Shown here: in pieces, positions 26,813-36,196 of the stretch
How the letters are laid out: each line of letters starts with the position of its first letter
How positions within the stretch are numbered: the stretch's first letter is position 1
Assembly (NCBI RefSeq): GCF_009792895.1
Contig: NZ_WSSC01000001.1
Coordinates: 1,302,001 to 1,366,000, forward strand
Origin: Pigmentibacter ruber
GTDB taxonomy: Bacteria; Bdellovibrionota_B; Oligoflexia; Silvanigrellales; Silvanigrellaceae
Direction: 5' to 3'
DNA length: 64,000 nucleotides
Made by a program: the position numbers and the translations under genes
The notes under the pieces: model-generated
What the model was told of the DNA's origin: nothing
Seen by the model: the letters and a program-made list of their open reading frames with translations, nothing else
The model's database searches: none

Positions 26813-27013
26813 TTAAATAATTTTTTTATCTATCCCAGTAAGAACTCCATGCTTTCTAAGCTCTCTCCATGATCTATTTAACTTCCTAATTGTTAAAATT
26901 GAATCTATATTGCTGAGGTTTTTCACAATTGCTATTCCTAAAAGTTTCGTCTGCCTAGTTGATATCAAGTATAGAACAACACCTATGCCCTTGTCATCTG
27001 GTTGAGCCCTGGT
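26813..27013 (-). pseudogene. Remnant of a solute-binding protein C-terminus
   Basis: The minus strand is open for 66 codons from a stop at 27014-27016 to a TAA at 26813-26815, with no start codon at the beginning. The reading (GIAIVKNLSN..., RSWRELRKHGVLTG..., KK) matches the end of family-3-type binding proteins, for example GIVISKK...QSWDTLIKEM...DGT...KK in the gene at 37343-38197. A frameshifted upstream continuation is not clearly visible. I read this as the decayed tail of an orphan binding protein. Confidence 0.35.
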
Positions 27014-27216
27014 TTAAAAGATATTTTTATTGCTGAAATTCTGAAAAGAAGAGTTACAGATTTGAGGATATTCAAAAAGTCATGAAATTGATTATCATAT
27101 CCTTATTAAGCACTCAAACAGAGATCAAGATCCATTCTTCAGTTGATAGTGCTGGAAAAAACATTAAACTCAAATAAAGGTATATTTTTTGGAAAAAATG
27201 AAATTTAGGAGCACAG

Positions 27217-28278
27217 ATGTTTCCTTTAAAAAATAAAATTTTTCTGTTTAAAATTTTCAATTACTCAAGATTTTTTGTTTATACTCTTGAAGGATTTCCA
27301 ATCATAATGGTGCAAAAATTTTTTGGATTAAGACGTAAACCTAATCCACCTCCACCAAAAGATCATCAAGAAAAACTAATAAAAACTATCATTAATATGA
27401 TTGAGGAAGACATAAATAATATTCAAAAGAATATTTACTCTGAAACTTTAGTATTGCCTGAAAATCCGATCATTCACTGGAAAAGATATATAGAAATATT
27501 TAAAGATTCATTTCATTCTTCTATTAGAAAAAAAAATAATGAATACAAAACATTTTCAGAAGATTTAAAAGTTGATGAAAAAGATTTACCTAAATATTAC
27601 AAAAGAAATTTTCATTTTCAAACTGATGGTTACTTAAGTGATAAGTCAGCTCAATTATATTCACACCAAACGGAAATATTATTCAGAGGATCACTTGCTC
27701 TCACAAGACGGGTTCTTTTAGCGCCTGTTTTAAGTTATATAAAAAAACAAAATCGCAGGTTAAAAATACTTGAATTAGCTTGTGGCTCAGGCGAATCCAC
27801 AGAAATATTGTTAAGCTCTTGTGAAAATATTGAATTAACAGCGATTGATCTTAGTTCATCTTATATTAAATATGCGGAGAAAAAAACAAAAAATTATTCA
27901 AATATAAAATATCTGAATTTAGATGCACTAAATTTAGATCATTTTGAAGAAAATTTTGATATTATATTATCATCTTATTTATTTCATGAAATGCCTGAAA
28001 AAGAGAGAAACTTAGTTTTTAAGTCCGCATATAGGAAATTAAATCATCTAGGATTGATGGTTACTATCGATTCAATTCAACTTGGTGATGTTCCTGATTT
28101 TGATTGGGCATTACTTAATTTTCCAAAAGATTTTCATGAACCATTTTATATGAATTACATCAAACGCCCCATTTTAAAATTTATGGAAAATAATCAATTT
28201 ATAAATATTGAAACAAATATTAGATTTTTATCTAAGTGTGTAACCGGATTAAAACAACATCCTAATTTGGAAACTTAA
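27217..28278 (+). CDS. Class I SAM-dependent methyltransferase
   Basis: A 353-residue protein. The C-terminal two thirds form a Rossmann methyltransferase: motif I ILELACGSGEST near residue 190, acidic motif II LTAIDLSSSYI, and motif IV FDIILSSYLFHEMP. An N-terminal domain (about 35-170) contains KRNFHFQTDGYLSDKSAQLY, seen in a group of uncharacterised bacterial methyltransferases; a short hydrophobic start (residues 8-30) may be a helix contacting the membrane. AGGAG lies five bases before the ATG. The substrate is unknown. It stands alone, convergent with the large unknown gene at 28466. Confidence 0.85.
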   Translation: MFPLKNKIFLFKIFNYSRFFVYTLEGFPIIMVQKFFGLRRKPNPPPPKDHQEKLIKTIINMIEEDINNIQKNIYSETLVLPENPIIHWKRYIEIFKDSFHSSIRKKNNEYKTFSEDLKVDEKDLPKYYKRNFHFQTDGYLSDKSAQLYSHQTEILFRGSLALTRRVLLAPVLSYIKKQNRRLKILELACGSGESTEILLSSCENIELTAIDLSSSYIKYAEKKTKNYSNIKYLNLDALNLDHFEENFDIILSSYLFHEMPEKERNLVFKSAYRKLNHLGLMVTIDSIQLGDVPDFDWALLNFPKDFHEPFYMNYIKRPILKFMENNQFINIETNIRFLSKCVTGLKQHPNLET

Positions 28279-28465
28279 TACATAGAAAATGAAAAATATG
28301 AATCATACCAAACAATTTCTTTACTTTATTGGATTATCTGATTGCAGTAAAGGTAGATCAATCATTACTCTTTTTGTTCCTTCTAAGGATTAAGAATAAA
28401 TTCAATATAAGAGATTTTAAAAATATTTTTATGCAATAATTTGAAATTTAAAAACTAAAGGATAA

Positions 28466-29848
28466 TCAATAATTAATTAGTCCTAATGCATTTAAAATTT
28501 TATGAAGTGCTTTTATTTTGTAATAATCTACAGTCAATTCAGAATTATGAAAAGATGTAATACGTTTTATTGGAACAGGATTCACTCCTAATGGTGCTCT
28601 ATAATGACTCGGGGGAGGAGGTATAGGATACTTTGTAGAAGTTAAAGAATTAGAGAGATCTATTGGAGATCTATTGATTCTATCTGAACTGTTACTAAGA
28701 AGTTCATATCTATATTCATGCTCTGCTCGTCCACCGGCTGTAGTTGGGATTAAGATAAGCCTTTTCATTAATTCTTCACCCTGATATTTGAAAGAGCAAA
28801 GAGTTGTAGAAATTCTATCTTCACCTTCAGCATTTGGTTCTTCAACATAAATGACTTTTTGTCCCAAATAAATCATAAATTCCAAATGGCCACTTCTTCC
28901 TCCTAGGTGAATAACATTTTTTTCCCCAAATTCAGCAACGTCTGCATATTGTTCTATAAGCGAGCCATTTCTTGGTAACACTTTGATTTTTTTTAGATCT
29001 GTAATATTAAAAGTATTTCCTTTATGAACCCAAGATAGCAAAGATTGAACGCTTTCTGGAATTGTCGTTAAATTTCCATGGAAACGATTTCCATCATCGT
29101 TAATAAAAACATCCCAACCTGCTTTTGAAGCGTGCATTGCAACAGCTAAAGCTAATGAGTAACTAAACTTATGTTGTTCATGGTAATTCACACCAGGTGC
29201 CCCGGCCATATTGTTGTTAAGACCTTGATATGACTTTTTCTTGGTATGAATTATTAGAGTTTTTTTTATTTTTTTATTTGATGAATTTATTGTATTGCTT
29301 ATTAGACCTCTGCTGAAAGGACGTCGAAATCGAATATTAGTTCTTTGTTCAAAACACATTGTACGAATTCCCGGTACAACTTTATCAAGATTTTTTAATT
29401 CTTGTATTTCTGGTGGCGCTAAAGGATTAATGATATCATATTGCATTTTAAAAAGGGATAACGGCTTATCTAACGTGCCGAATTTATTTTGTAAATTTGT
29501 TACTTGCGTTCTAGTTGGGACGGGGAGTTTCACCGAAGAATTTATTCCCATGGGTCGGATAATTACACCACAATGCCATAAGAATTTTTGAAAAAAAGTA
29601 ATTGTTTTAGGATGAAGTAAAAGGACAATTCTCTTAGATCTTTGGGTAAAATAAAGATGTAAACCTAAAACTCCAATGATCCTTAAATCTCCAGTTGCAT
29701 TCCAAACTTCATTTCTGTAGTAAATAGCATTTTGATCTGGTGTTGGGTTTATATGAGGGGTAAAAATTGTATTTTGAGGTGCAGTAGAACCTTTTTGTTC
29801 TTCTCCAATTGTTCTTTTACCAGAAACCCATTCGTTTCGTCCAAACAT
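28466..29848 (-). CDS. Large hypothetical protein, faintly glycosyltransferase-like
   Basis: A 460-residue soluble protein I do not recognise. The N-terminal half has GDLRIIGVLGLHLYFTQ then RIVLLLHPKTITFF, and the C-terminal half has IHLGGRSGHLEFMIYLGQKV followed by an acidic EEPNAEGEDR. This order recalls the two Rossmann folds of GT-B glycosyltransferases (early GD motif, late GG-SGHLE loop), but no family signature is complete. The last 60 residues include PIPPPPSHYRAPLG. No signal peptide or membrane segment. AGGTGGA precedes the ATG. Single gene; probably cytoplasmic or a secreted effector without N-terminal signal. Confidence 0.6.
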   Translation of the reverse strand: MFGRNEWVSGKRTIGEEQKGSTAPQNTIFTPHINPTPDQNAIYYRNEVWNATGDLRIIGVLGLHLYFTQRSKRIVLLLHPKTITFFQKFLWHCGVIIRPMGINSSVKLPVPTRTQVTNLQNKFGTLDKPLSLFKMQYDIINPLAPPEIQELKNLDKVVPGIRTMCFEQRTNIRFRRPFSRGLISNTINSSNKKIKKTLIIHTKKKSYQGLNNNMAGAPGVNYHEQHKFSYSLALAVAMHASKAGWDVFINDDGNRFHGNLTTIPESVQSLLSWVHKGNTFNITDLKKIKVLPRNGSLIEQYADVAEFGEKNVIHLGGRSGHLEFMIYLGQKVIYVEEPNAEGEDRISTTLCSFKYQGEELMKRLILIPTTAGGRAEHEYRYELLSNSSDRINRSPIDLSNSLTSTKYPIPPPPSHYRAPLGVNPVPIKRITSFHNSELTVDYYKIKALHKILNALGLINY

Positions 29849-30319
29849 TATTCCACCTTAATTAAATATATTGTTTACTTTATGATTTAATATAAATAAT
29901 CTAATTTTCGGGTACTCTATCATGCAGATAACATAAAAATACTAATATAAATTTAATTTCAATTTAATTAAATTTTAATTACAAAATTATTTTAAAATAT
30001 TTGTATTTTTTTATTCCTAAATTTGAATTTTTAAGTTGAAATAAGTAATCAATTAATTCATCGCATTGCAAATCTTAAAGAACTAGCAAAAATTAAAAAT
30101 ATTGAATTTTTTAATCTGTTATATTAAATGTAATGATAAAATTTATAGTAATTTAGAAATACCGTTTCCTAACATCCTTTCGAATTTAAAAAATCATTCG
30201 GTTAATTTTTTAGGAAAATTATTCGTAAGAAAAATTTGACTTTTTTTAGAACTTTTAATTAGTGTTAGATGTTGTTACTATAAGCAACATCTTTATTAAT
30301 ATATTTAAAAGGTTTTAAA
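29849..30319. other. Divergent intergenic region with a leader hairpin
   Basis: 471 bases. The only structure found is an 8-bp hairpin at 30267-30292 (AGATGTTG/CAACATCT) followed by TTTATT, 28 bases before the cupin ATG. It could be a leader attenuator. Confidence 0.45.
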
Positions 30320-30799
30320 ATGGAATTAAAAGAACTGATAGAATTGTATGATCTGCAACCGCATCCAGAAGGTGGTTATTTTAAAGAATCATATCGTGCA
30401 GAGACCAAAACGTCTACACCTAATGGTGAGCGAAACTCTTCAACTGCAATTTATTTTCTTATACCTGTTGGCAAGAAGTCAGCGCTTCATCGAATTGCAT
30501 CTGATGAGGTTTGGCACTTTTATCTAGGCGCTCCTTTAAAAATTATTCAAATCTCACCAGATGGTATTTTATCTCAAGTAATACTTGGACAAGATTTAAA
30601 GGCTGGCCATAAATTACAGCACGTTGTTCCAGCTGGTTATTGGTTTGGTGCTATTTCTATGAACGATAGAGATTATTCTTTTGTTGGATGTACGGTTGCT
30701 CCTGGATTTGATTTTAACGATTTTGAAATAGGTCAGCGCTCAAAACTAAATGAAATGTTTCCCCATGCAAAGAATATAATTGAATTATTAACGGATTAA
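30320..30799 (+). CDS. Cupin, DUF985 family
   Basis: A 159-residue cupin of the DUF985 (Cupin_5) family. Signatures: LQPHPEGGYFKESYR near the start, AIYFLIPVGKKSALHRI, DEVWHFYLGAPLKI and HVVPAGYWFGA, ending with CTVAPGFDFNDFEI. His residues in SALHR and VWHFY sit where cupins bind metal. Activity of most members is unknown; the beta-barrel fold is sure. AAAAGG before the ATG. Single gene. Confidence 0.9.
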   Translation: MELKELIELYDLQPHPEGGYFKESYRAETKTSTPNGERNSSTAIYFLIPVGKKSALHRIASDEVWHFYLGAPLKIIQISPDGILSQVILGQDLKAGHKLQHVVPAGYWFGAISMNDRDYSFVGCTVAPGFDFNDFEIGQRSKLNEMFPHAKNIIELLTD

Positions 30800-31225
30800 G
30801 TCAGTACTATTTCCATTTTATTATTATCTAAAATAAAAAAGTAATATAAGTGAAAAATATGCGATTGCCTTAATTGCTTATTTTTAGTATCAATTCTCAA
30901 ATATCGATATTTTTCAAGTATGTTAAATAATATTTCAAATTTTGAGAAAAGGTGTTCTGTTAACATCAAATTTTGATAAGTAATAAAAATATTTGAACTT
31001 TTAAATTTTAATTGCTCCTAAAATCTTTCTATTTGTTTTATTATCTTATAAACTAGTACTATTTTTTTTAGAAAATCGCAATTATTTTATGCTAATATAA
31101 AATTTTAGAAAAACTAGGCTAACATTGTTGATAATGATAACCATTTTCATTATATCTGATTTAGTTTTGTAGACCAATGTTTGTCTTACAAAATCATTCA
31201 ACAATTAAAAACTTAAGGATAGTTT
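30800..31225. other. Intergenic region with Fur-type promoter of the iron operon
   Basis: The last 100 bases hold the promoter/operator (31128-31156) and a leader hairpin at 31165-31193 (TTTTGTAGAC pairing with GTCTTACAAAA, one bulge). The first 320 bases show nothing recognisable. Confidence 0.5.
31128..31156 (+). promoter_or_regulatory. Sigma-70-type promoter overlapped by a Fur box
   Basis: TTGATA (31128-31133) and TATATC (31151-31156) are spaced 17 bases apart. The 19-mer at 31130-31148, GATAATGATAACCATTTTC, matches the classical Fur consensus at 17 of 19 positions and covers the -35 and spacer. Iron-loaded Fur would block this promoter of the ferric iron transporter operon. Confidence 0.8.
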
Positions 31226-32272
31226 ATGAAAGAAAATAAAAGATTTTTTAAATTCTCACTTTTTTCATTTATCATTATAAATTTATTTCCAAACGTAATT
31301 TATGCTACAGAAAAAGAAAAGGTAGTTAATTTATACACTTCAAGACACTATGGAGTGGATAATGATCTATTTAAAAAATTTGAGTCAGAAACAGGAATTA
31401 AAATAAATCAAATTCAAATTAAAGAAGCAGCTCAATTGATTGAAAGAGTAAAAATTGAAGGCAAAACAAGCCCTGCAGATGTAATAATTACGGTTGATAT
31501 TGGAAATGCTTGGAAAGCAGAAAAGTCTGATTTATTTCAATCAGTGAGTTCTTCTAAACTTAAAAATTCTGTACCAAGAAATTTAATTGGACCAAACCAA
31601 ATGTGGTATGCAATTACTTTACGCGGAAGAGCTATAGTTTATGATAAGTCAAAAATAAAAGAAAATGAAATTCAAAATTATGAAGATCTGGCAAAGGAAA
31701 AATTTAAAGGAAAAGTTTTAGTAAGGACTTCAAACCATGTCTATAATCAATCCCTAGTAGCATCTTTAATTAGTGCAAACGGAGAGCAGGAAACTGAGAG
31801 TTGGGCAAAAAAAATAACTGAAAATTTAGCAAGAAAACCAGAGGGAGGTGATATTGACCAAATGAAAGCAATTTCACAAGGTAAAGGAGAAATTGCAATA
31901 GTAAATACATATTACTATGCTCGTCTTTTAAAATCACAAAATTCTGAAGAGCAAAATATAGTAAAAAATTTAGGTGTTGTATTTCCAAATCAAAATAATA
32001 GAGGAATGCATATAAACGCTAGTATAGCTGGTGTTGCAAAATATTCAAAAAATAAAGAAAATGCAATTAAATTTATTGAATACTTAGTAAGTCAAGACGC
32101 ACAAAAAATGCTTGCAGAAATGAATAATGAATATCCTGTTAGAACAGATGTTGAATGGAATCTTGTGTTAAAAAATATGGGTAAGCCTAAATTTGATACA
32201 ATTAATTTATCTAATTTAGGAGAAAACACTCCAAAAGCTATTCATATATTAGATAAAGTTGGATGGCGTTAA
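31226..32272 (+). CDS. fbpA: Ferric iron ABC transporter, periplasmic binding protein
   Basis: A 348-residue periplasmic protein with signal peptide (cleavage after about IYA). The mature start VNLYTSRHYGVDNDLFKKFE is typical of FutA/FbpA proteins. VNTYYYARLL near residue 230 holds the tandem tyrosines that coordinate ferric iron, and RGMHINASIAGV is also conserved. It carries ferric iron from the outer membrane to the permease. First gene of a three-gene operon with Fur control; the permease starts 34 bases later. AAGGA before the ATG. Confidence 0.93.
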   Translation: MKENKRFFKFSLFSFIIINLFPNVIYATEKEKVVNLYTSRHYGVDNDLFKKFESETGIKINQIQIKEAAQLIERVKIEGKTSPADVIITVDIGNAWKAEKSDLFQSVSSSKLKNSVPRNLIGPNQMWYAITLRGRAIVYDKSKIKENEIQNYEDLAKEKFKGKVLVRTSNHVYNQSLVASLISANGEQETESWAKKITENLARKPEGGDIDQMKAISQGKGEIAIVNTYYYARLLKSQNSEEQNIVKNLGVVFPNQNNRGMHINASIAGVAKYSKNKENAIKFIEYLVSQDAQKMLAEMNNEYPVRTDVEWNLVLKNMGKPKFDTINLSNLGENTPKAIHILDKVGWR

Positions 32273-32306
32273 TATTTGAGTCTGAAAAAATACATTTGGA
32301 GATTTT

Positions 32307-33872
32307 GTGAAATTAATTTTATTAATTTTTATTTTGATTTTTATAATTCCTATTTTTTCAATATTATTTTACTTATTTCCAATTGATCTTGAAATATGGA
32401 AACATTTAAATTCAACTGTACTCTCAACATATATTTGGAATTCAATGATATTATGTCTGTCAGTTGGTTTGATAACATTATTATATGGGGTTTCTTTGGC
32501 TTGGCTAATCACATTTTATCAATTTCCTTTAAAGAAATTTTTGGAATGGGCTATCATACTTCCTTTTGTTTTTCCTTCATATATTCTTGCATATATTTAT
32601 TACTCACATAAAGATAAATTTATTGAATTAAATTCTTATATAGCAGCTATATTTATTATGAGCCTTTCTTTTTATCCATATGTTTATTTATTTAGCAGAA
32701 ACGCATTTGCTGAAATTTCACCAAATTTAATCAATGCAGCAAGAATATTTCAAAAATCAGAATTAAAAACATTTTGGAAAATAATTTTTCCTCTTTCCCA
32801 GCCAGCAATATTTTCAGGAACAATACTTGTCTGTATTGAAGTACTTGGTGATTTTGGAACCGTTGACTTTTTTTCTATAGATACGTTAGCTACGGGAATT
32901 TATCGAACCTGGTTTGGATTAGGAAGTATCAAAGGGGCAATTCAAATTTCTCTTACTTTATTTTCAATAATAGCGTTAGCCATTTTTATTGATCAATACT
33001 TGAAAAGAAAAAAGAAATTTTATCAAAATCAATTTTTAAATGCAAAAAAAAGTGCAAAAAAATTAAATTTAATTTATTCGTTATTAGCAATTTTTTATTG
33101 CACATTTCCTATATTAATTGCATTTGTTATACCTATATCAATATTATTGTACAATACCTTTCAAATTGGATTTAAAAATTTTGATAAAGAATTTTTTGAA
33201 ATTATATTTAGATCCTTTTTTATATCATTTAGTGGAGCAATTATTTGCATTATATTAGGTTTTACTTTTAGTTATTCAAGTCAAATAAAATTGAATAAAT
33301 TAATTAATATATTTCCTAAATTTATTTCTCTAGGATATGCCATACCTGGATCAATTCTTTCTATTATAGTGCTTAGTAATTTAAAAAATTTAGACGAATT
33401 TATTTTATATTTATCAATGAATATTTTCAAAAATGAAAATATAAATAATATATTTACAAGTAGCATTATTGCTTTATATTTTGCATATTCAATAAAATTT
33501 TCTGCTATTTCATTTAATAATTCTGAATCAGCAATGAAAAGAGTCTCCCCTAATTTATTTTGGGCCTCAAAAATTTTAGGATATTCAAATAAAAATACTG
33601 CAGTAAAAATATATTTCCCTCTTGTTAAAAGTTCACTTATTACTTCATTTATATTAATTTTTTTAGATATCCTTAAAGAACTACCTGCTACGATGATATT
33701 AAGACCTTTTAATTTTGAGACAGTTGCAATTAAAACTTATAATCTAGCTTCTGATGAAAGACTAAAAGAATCTTCACCTTATGCATTAATTATTGTCATT
33801 TTAGGAATATTTGCTTTATATTTTATAACTAAATTTAACATATATCGCTTGAAAGAAAATAAAGATGAATAA
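32307..33872 (+). CDS. fbpB: Ferric iron ABC transporter, fused permease
   Basis: A 521-residue inner-membrane protein with about 12 membrane helices, i.e. two permease halves in one chain as in FbpB/FutB/SfuB. Each half carries the cytoplasmic EAA loop: NAARIFQKSELKTFWKIIFP in the first and ASKILGYSNKNTAVKIYFPL in the second. It forms the channel between the binding protein and the ATPase. It starts with GTG at 32307, supported by GGAG five bases upstream. Its stop overlaps the next gene by eight bases, showing translational coupling. Confidence 0.92.
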   Translation: MKLILLIFILIFIIPIFSILFYLFPIDLEIWKHLNSTVLSTYIWNSMILCLSVGLITLLYGVSLAWLITFYQFPLKKFLEWAIILPFVFPSYILAYIYYSHKDKFIELNSYIAAIFIMSLSFYPYVYLFSRNAFAEISPNLINAARIFQKSELKTFWKIIFPLSQPAIFSGTILVCIEVLGDFGTVDFFSIDTLATGIYRTWFGLGSIKGAIQISLTLFSIIALAIFIDQYLKRKKKFYQNQFLNAKKSAKKLNLIYSLLAIFYCTFPILIAFVIPISILLYNTFQIGFKNFDKEFFEIIFRSFFISFSGAIICIILGFTFSYSSQIKLNKLINIFPKFISLGYAIPGSILSIIVLSNLKNLDEFILYLSMNIFKNENINNIFTSSIIALYFAYSIKFSAISFNNSESAMKRVSPNLFWASKILGYSNKNTAVKIYFPLVKSSLITSFILIFLDILKELPATMILRPFNFETVAIKTYNLASDERLKESSPYALIIVILGIFALYFITKFNIYRLKENKDE

Positions 33873-34917
33873 CCAGTTAATTTTAAATATTAAAAATATT
33901 TCTCATAAGTACAAAAAATCTTTTACTTTGGAAAATATTAACTTTCAAATTTTTAAAGGTGAAATTATTAGTATTTTGGGTCCTTCTGGATCTGGTAAAT
34001 CAACTTTATTGAAAATTATATCTGGTATTGAAAAAATTAAGAGTGGAGAAGTGTTTCTGGAAAATAAAGTATTAACTAGTGCATCTATTCATTTAGAACC
34101 AAATAAAAGAGATGTAGGTTTAGTATTCCAAGACTTAGCTTTATTTCCCCACTTAAATATAGAAGATAATATTAAGTATGGCATTTCAAACCTATCAAAA
34201 TCTGAAAAATTGAGTAGGGTAAATGAAATGCTTAAGCTTATAAAAATGCTGGAATATTCTTTTATTTATCCCCATGCATTATCAGGAGGACAACAGCAAA
34301 GAGTTGCTTTAGCAAGAGCTTTGGCTCCAATGCCAAAAGTTTTATTACTTGATGAACCGTTTTCTGGATTGGATGTAAATCTCAGGAGAGATATTCTTCA
34401 AGAAACTGTATATATTTTAAAGAAATATCAAATTACTTCAATATTTGTCACACATGATGCCAATGATGCTTTAATGATCTCAGATAAAATAATAGTTTTA
34501 AATAATGGAAAAATAGAGCAATTTGATACTCCAAAAAATATTTATAATAAACCAAAAAATTCATTTGTCGCATCTTTTTTTGGAGTCATTAATAGAATAA
34601 AAGTAACAGAAATAATTATTAAAAATTTTATGATATTAGAGAAATTATTACCGAATAAAAAAGATGTAAATACAATTTTTTTGTATTTTCGTCCTGAGTC
34701 TATAAAAATTAGACAATTAGATACTCATAAAGAATTTCTTTACTTTGAAGCAAATATTTTAAATTTCCAATATTTTGGCTCTTATATACTTGTTCATTTT
34801 TGTTCAAAAGAATTTGGAAATGTAATTGGAAAATTTTCTCCTCAAGAAGAAGTAAAAATTGGAGATAGTATTTATTTAGAAATAGATATTTGTAATATAT
34901 TTTGCTTTGAAGATTGA
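33865..34917 (+). CDS. fbpC: Ferric iron ABC transporter, ATP-binding protein
   Basis: A 350-residue ABC ATPase: Walker A GPSGSGKSTLL near residue 40, Q-loop VFQDLALFPH, signature LSGGQQQRVALARAL, Walker B KVLLLDEPFSGLD, switch His in FVTHDANDA. The C-terminal 110 residues are a TOBE-like regulatory domain typical of the FbpC/PotA group. Energises ferric iron import with the two preceding genes. ATG lies inside the end of the permease gene. Confidence 0.93.
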   Translation: MNNQLILNIKNISHKYKKSFTLENINFQIFKGEIISILGPSGSGKSTLLKIISGIEKIKSGEVFLENKVLTSASIHLEPNKRDVGLVFQDLALFPHLNIEDNIKYGISNLSKSEKLSRVNEMLKLIKMLEYSFIYPHALSGGQQQRVALARALAPMPKVLLLDEPFSGLDVNLRRDILQETVYILKKYQITSIFVTHDANDALMISDKIIVLNNGKIEQFDTPKNIYNKPKNSFVASFFGVINRIKVTEIIIKNFMILEKLLPNKKDVNTIFLYFRPESIKIRQLDTHKEFLYFEANILNFQYFGSYILVHFCSKEFGNVIGKFSPQEEVKIGDSIYLEIDICNIFCFED

Positions 34918-35022
34918 TTATCAATCAATTAATATAATTTATTTTGAAGATATTTTTAAAATAAATTTAAGTTTTTTATATTTAATTATATTAAACAATT
35001 TTTTATTGAAAATTTTAATAAA

Positions 35023-35074
35023 TATAATAATAAATTTATGGCTAAATTAATATAGCCATAAATTTATTATTATA
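35023..35074. terminator. 21-bp perfect hairpin between iron operon and esterase
   Basis: 35023-35043 and 35054-35074 are exact complements with a ten-base loop. The stem base is A/T only and its tip is GGCT/AGCC. It probably ends the iron operon, and because it ends two bases before the esterase ribosome site (GAGAGAA) it may also shape translation of that gene. Confidence 0.6.
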
Positions 35075-35086
35075 GAGAGAAAAAAT

Positions 35087-36064
35087 ATGAATTCAATTCT
35101 ACCAATTTTATCTTTAATTATTGCAAGTGAAAGTGTATTTTTCACATATTCTGATATTTCGCATGAAAATGCATATGAAAATATTATGGATTTTATTGCG
35201 AGAGAAAGTGTAATCCCAACTTACACAAATATTCCATACGCAAATATTTCGGAATCACAAAAGTTAGATTTATATATCCCTGAAAATATAAACAATAATA
35301 TTCCGGTAATTGTTTTTATTCATGGAGGTGCATTTATGTTTGGTTCTAAAACTGATCCAATTGCAAATTTTAAATATTATTTAGATAATGGGTTTGCTAT
35401 TGCAAGCATTAATTATAGGTTAAGTGGTGAAGCGAAGTTTCCAGCAGCAGTTCAAGATGCTAAAGCGGCTATAAGATGGCTAAAAGCAAATGCAGAAAAA
35501 TTTAATTTCGATGCATCTAAAATTGGTGTATTTGGACAGTCGGCAGGTGCAAATATTGCTTCTTTAGTTGGAACTACAGCAGGAATTTCTTTATTTGATG
35601 ATCCTAATTTAGGGAATATAAATTTTAGTTCTTCTGTTAATGCTGTGACAGCAATGTTTCCTCCTGTTGATTTTTCATCAATGGATTCTATGTTAGAAAA
35701 AGTTTGTGATAAATCCAAGTTTCCAGAAAACTCTCCTGAAAAAGAATTTCATAATTCAGAAAATTCGCCTGAATCTCTTTACCTTGGTAAGCCAATTCAA
35801 ACTGATCTATCCCTTGTCAAAATGGCAAATCCTGTTACTTATATAAATGAAAATACTCCACCATTTTTAATTCAAGTTGGTGATCGTGACTGTATTGTAG
35901 GAACTGAGCAATCAATTTATTTTTATAATGAACTTAAAAATAAAATTGGTGATAGAAATGCTACTCTCCATATTTTAAAAAATGCAGGGCATGGCGACCG
36001 CATTTTTGATCAGAAAAAAAATGCACTTAAAGTGATTGATTTTTTTAAAAAACATCTTAAATAG
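35087..36064 (+). CDS. Alpha/beta-hydrolase esterase (HSL/BD-FAE type)
   Basis: A 325-residue hydrolase. Oxyanion motif VFIHGGAFMFGS near residue 85, nucleophile elbow FGQSAGANIAS near 150, catalytic Asp in QVGDRDCIVG and His in NAGHGDRIF give a complete triad. The INYRLSGEAKFPAAVQDAKA segment is typical of the carboxylesterase group. The N-terminus may be a weak signal (ILPILSLIIASES). Residues about 12-31 (IASESVFFTYSDI) and 37-56 (IARESVIPTYTNI) look like a recent duplication of the strand-entry segment. Substrates are probably small acyl esters. Preceded directly by the hairpin at 35023-35074. Confidence 0.88.
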   Translation: MNSILPILSLIIASESVFFTYSDISHENAYENIMDFIARESVIPTYTNIPYANISESQKLDLYIPENINNNIPVIVFIHGGAFMFGSKTDPIANFKYYLDNGFAIASINYRLSGEAKFPAAVQDAKAAIRWLKANAEKFNFDASKIGVFGQSAGANIASLVGTTAGISLFDDPNLGNINFSSSVNAVTAMFPPVDFSSMDSMLEKVCDKSKFPENSPEKEFHNSENSPESLYLGKPIQTDLSLVKMANPVTYINENTPPFLIQVGDRDCIVGTEQSIYFYNELKNKIGDRNATLHILKNAGHGDRIFDQKKNALKVIDFFKKHLK

Positions 36065-36196
36065 ATTATTTAACTTAAATATTAATTCTTTTTTGCTATA
36101 TATATTTCAATTTCACTGTTCATTTTGTATCCTCAATTTAATCCAATATGATGTTTGAAATAAAGTAAAAAATAATTAATGAAAATTTATATAAAA

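Larger units (their letters stand above)
25971..27216. other. Longest gap in the window, with a gene remnant and an orphan terminator
   Basis: About 1.25 kb. Besides the hairpin at 26366-26419 and the remnant at 26813-27013, the minus strand near 26190-26240 codes for a short basic peptide tail (MKEFGNLRKSGRNI) before a stop. Composition near 26820-27140 is less AT-rich than elsewhere in the gap, which fits former coding DNA. Confidence 0.45.

Noticed and set aside
28289-28393. A 34-codon plus-strand frame whose end (GRSIITLFVPSKD) slightly resembles the start of eRF1-type release factors
   Set aside because: It lacks a ribosome site, is too short for a functional domain, and the likeness rests on about ten residues.
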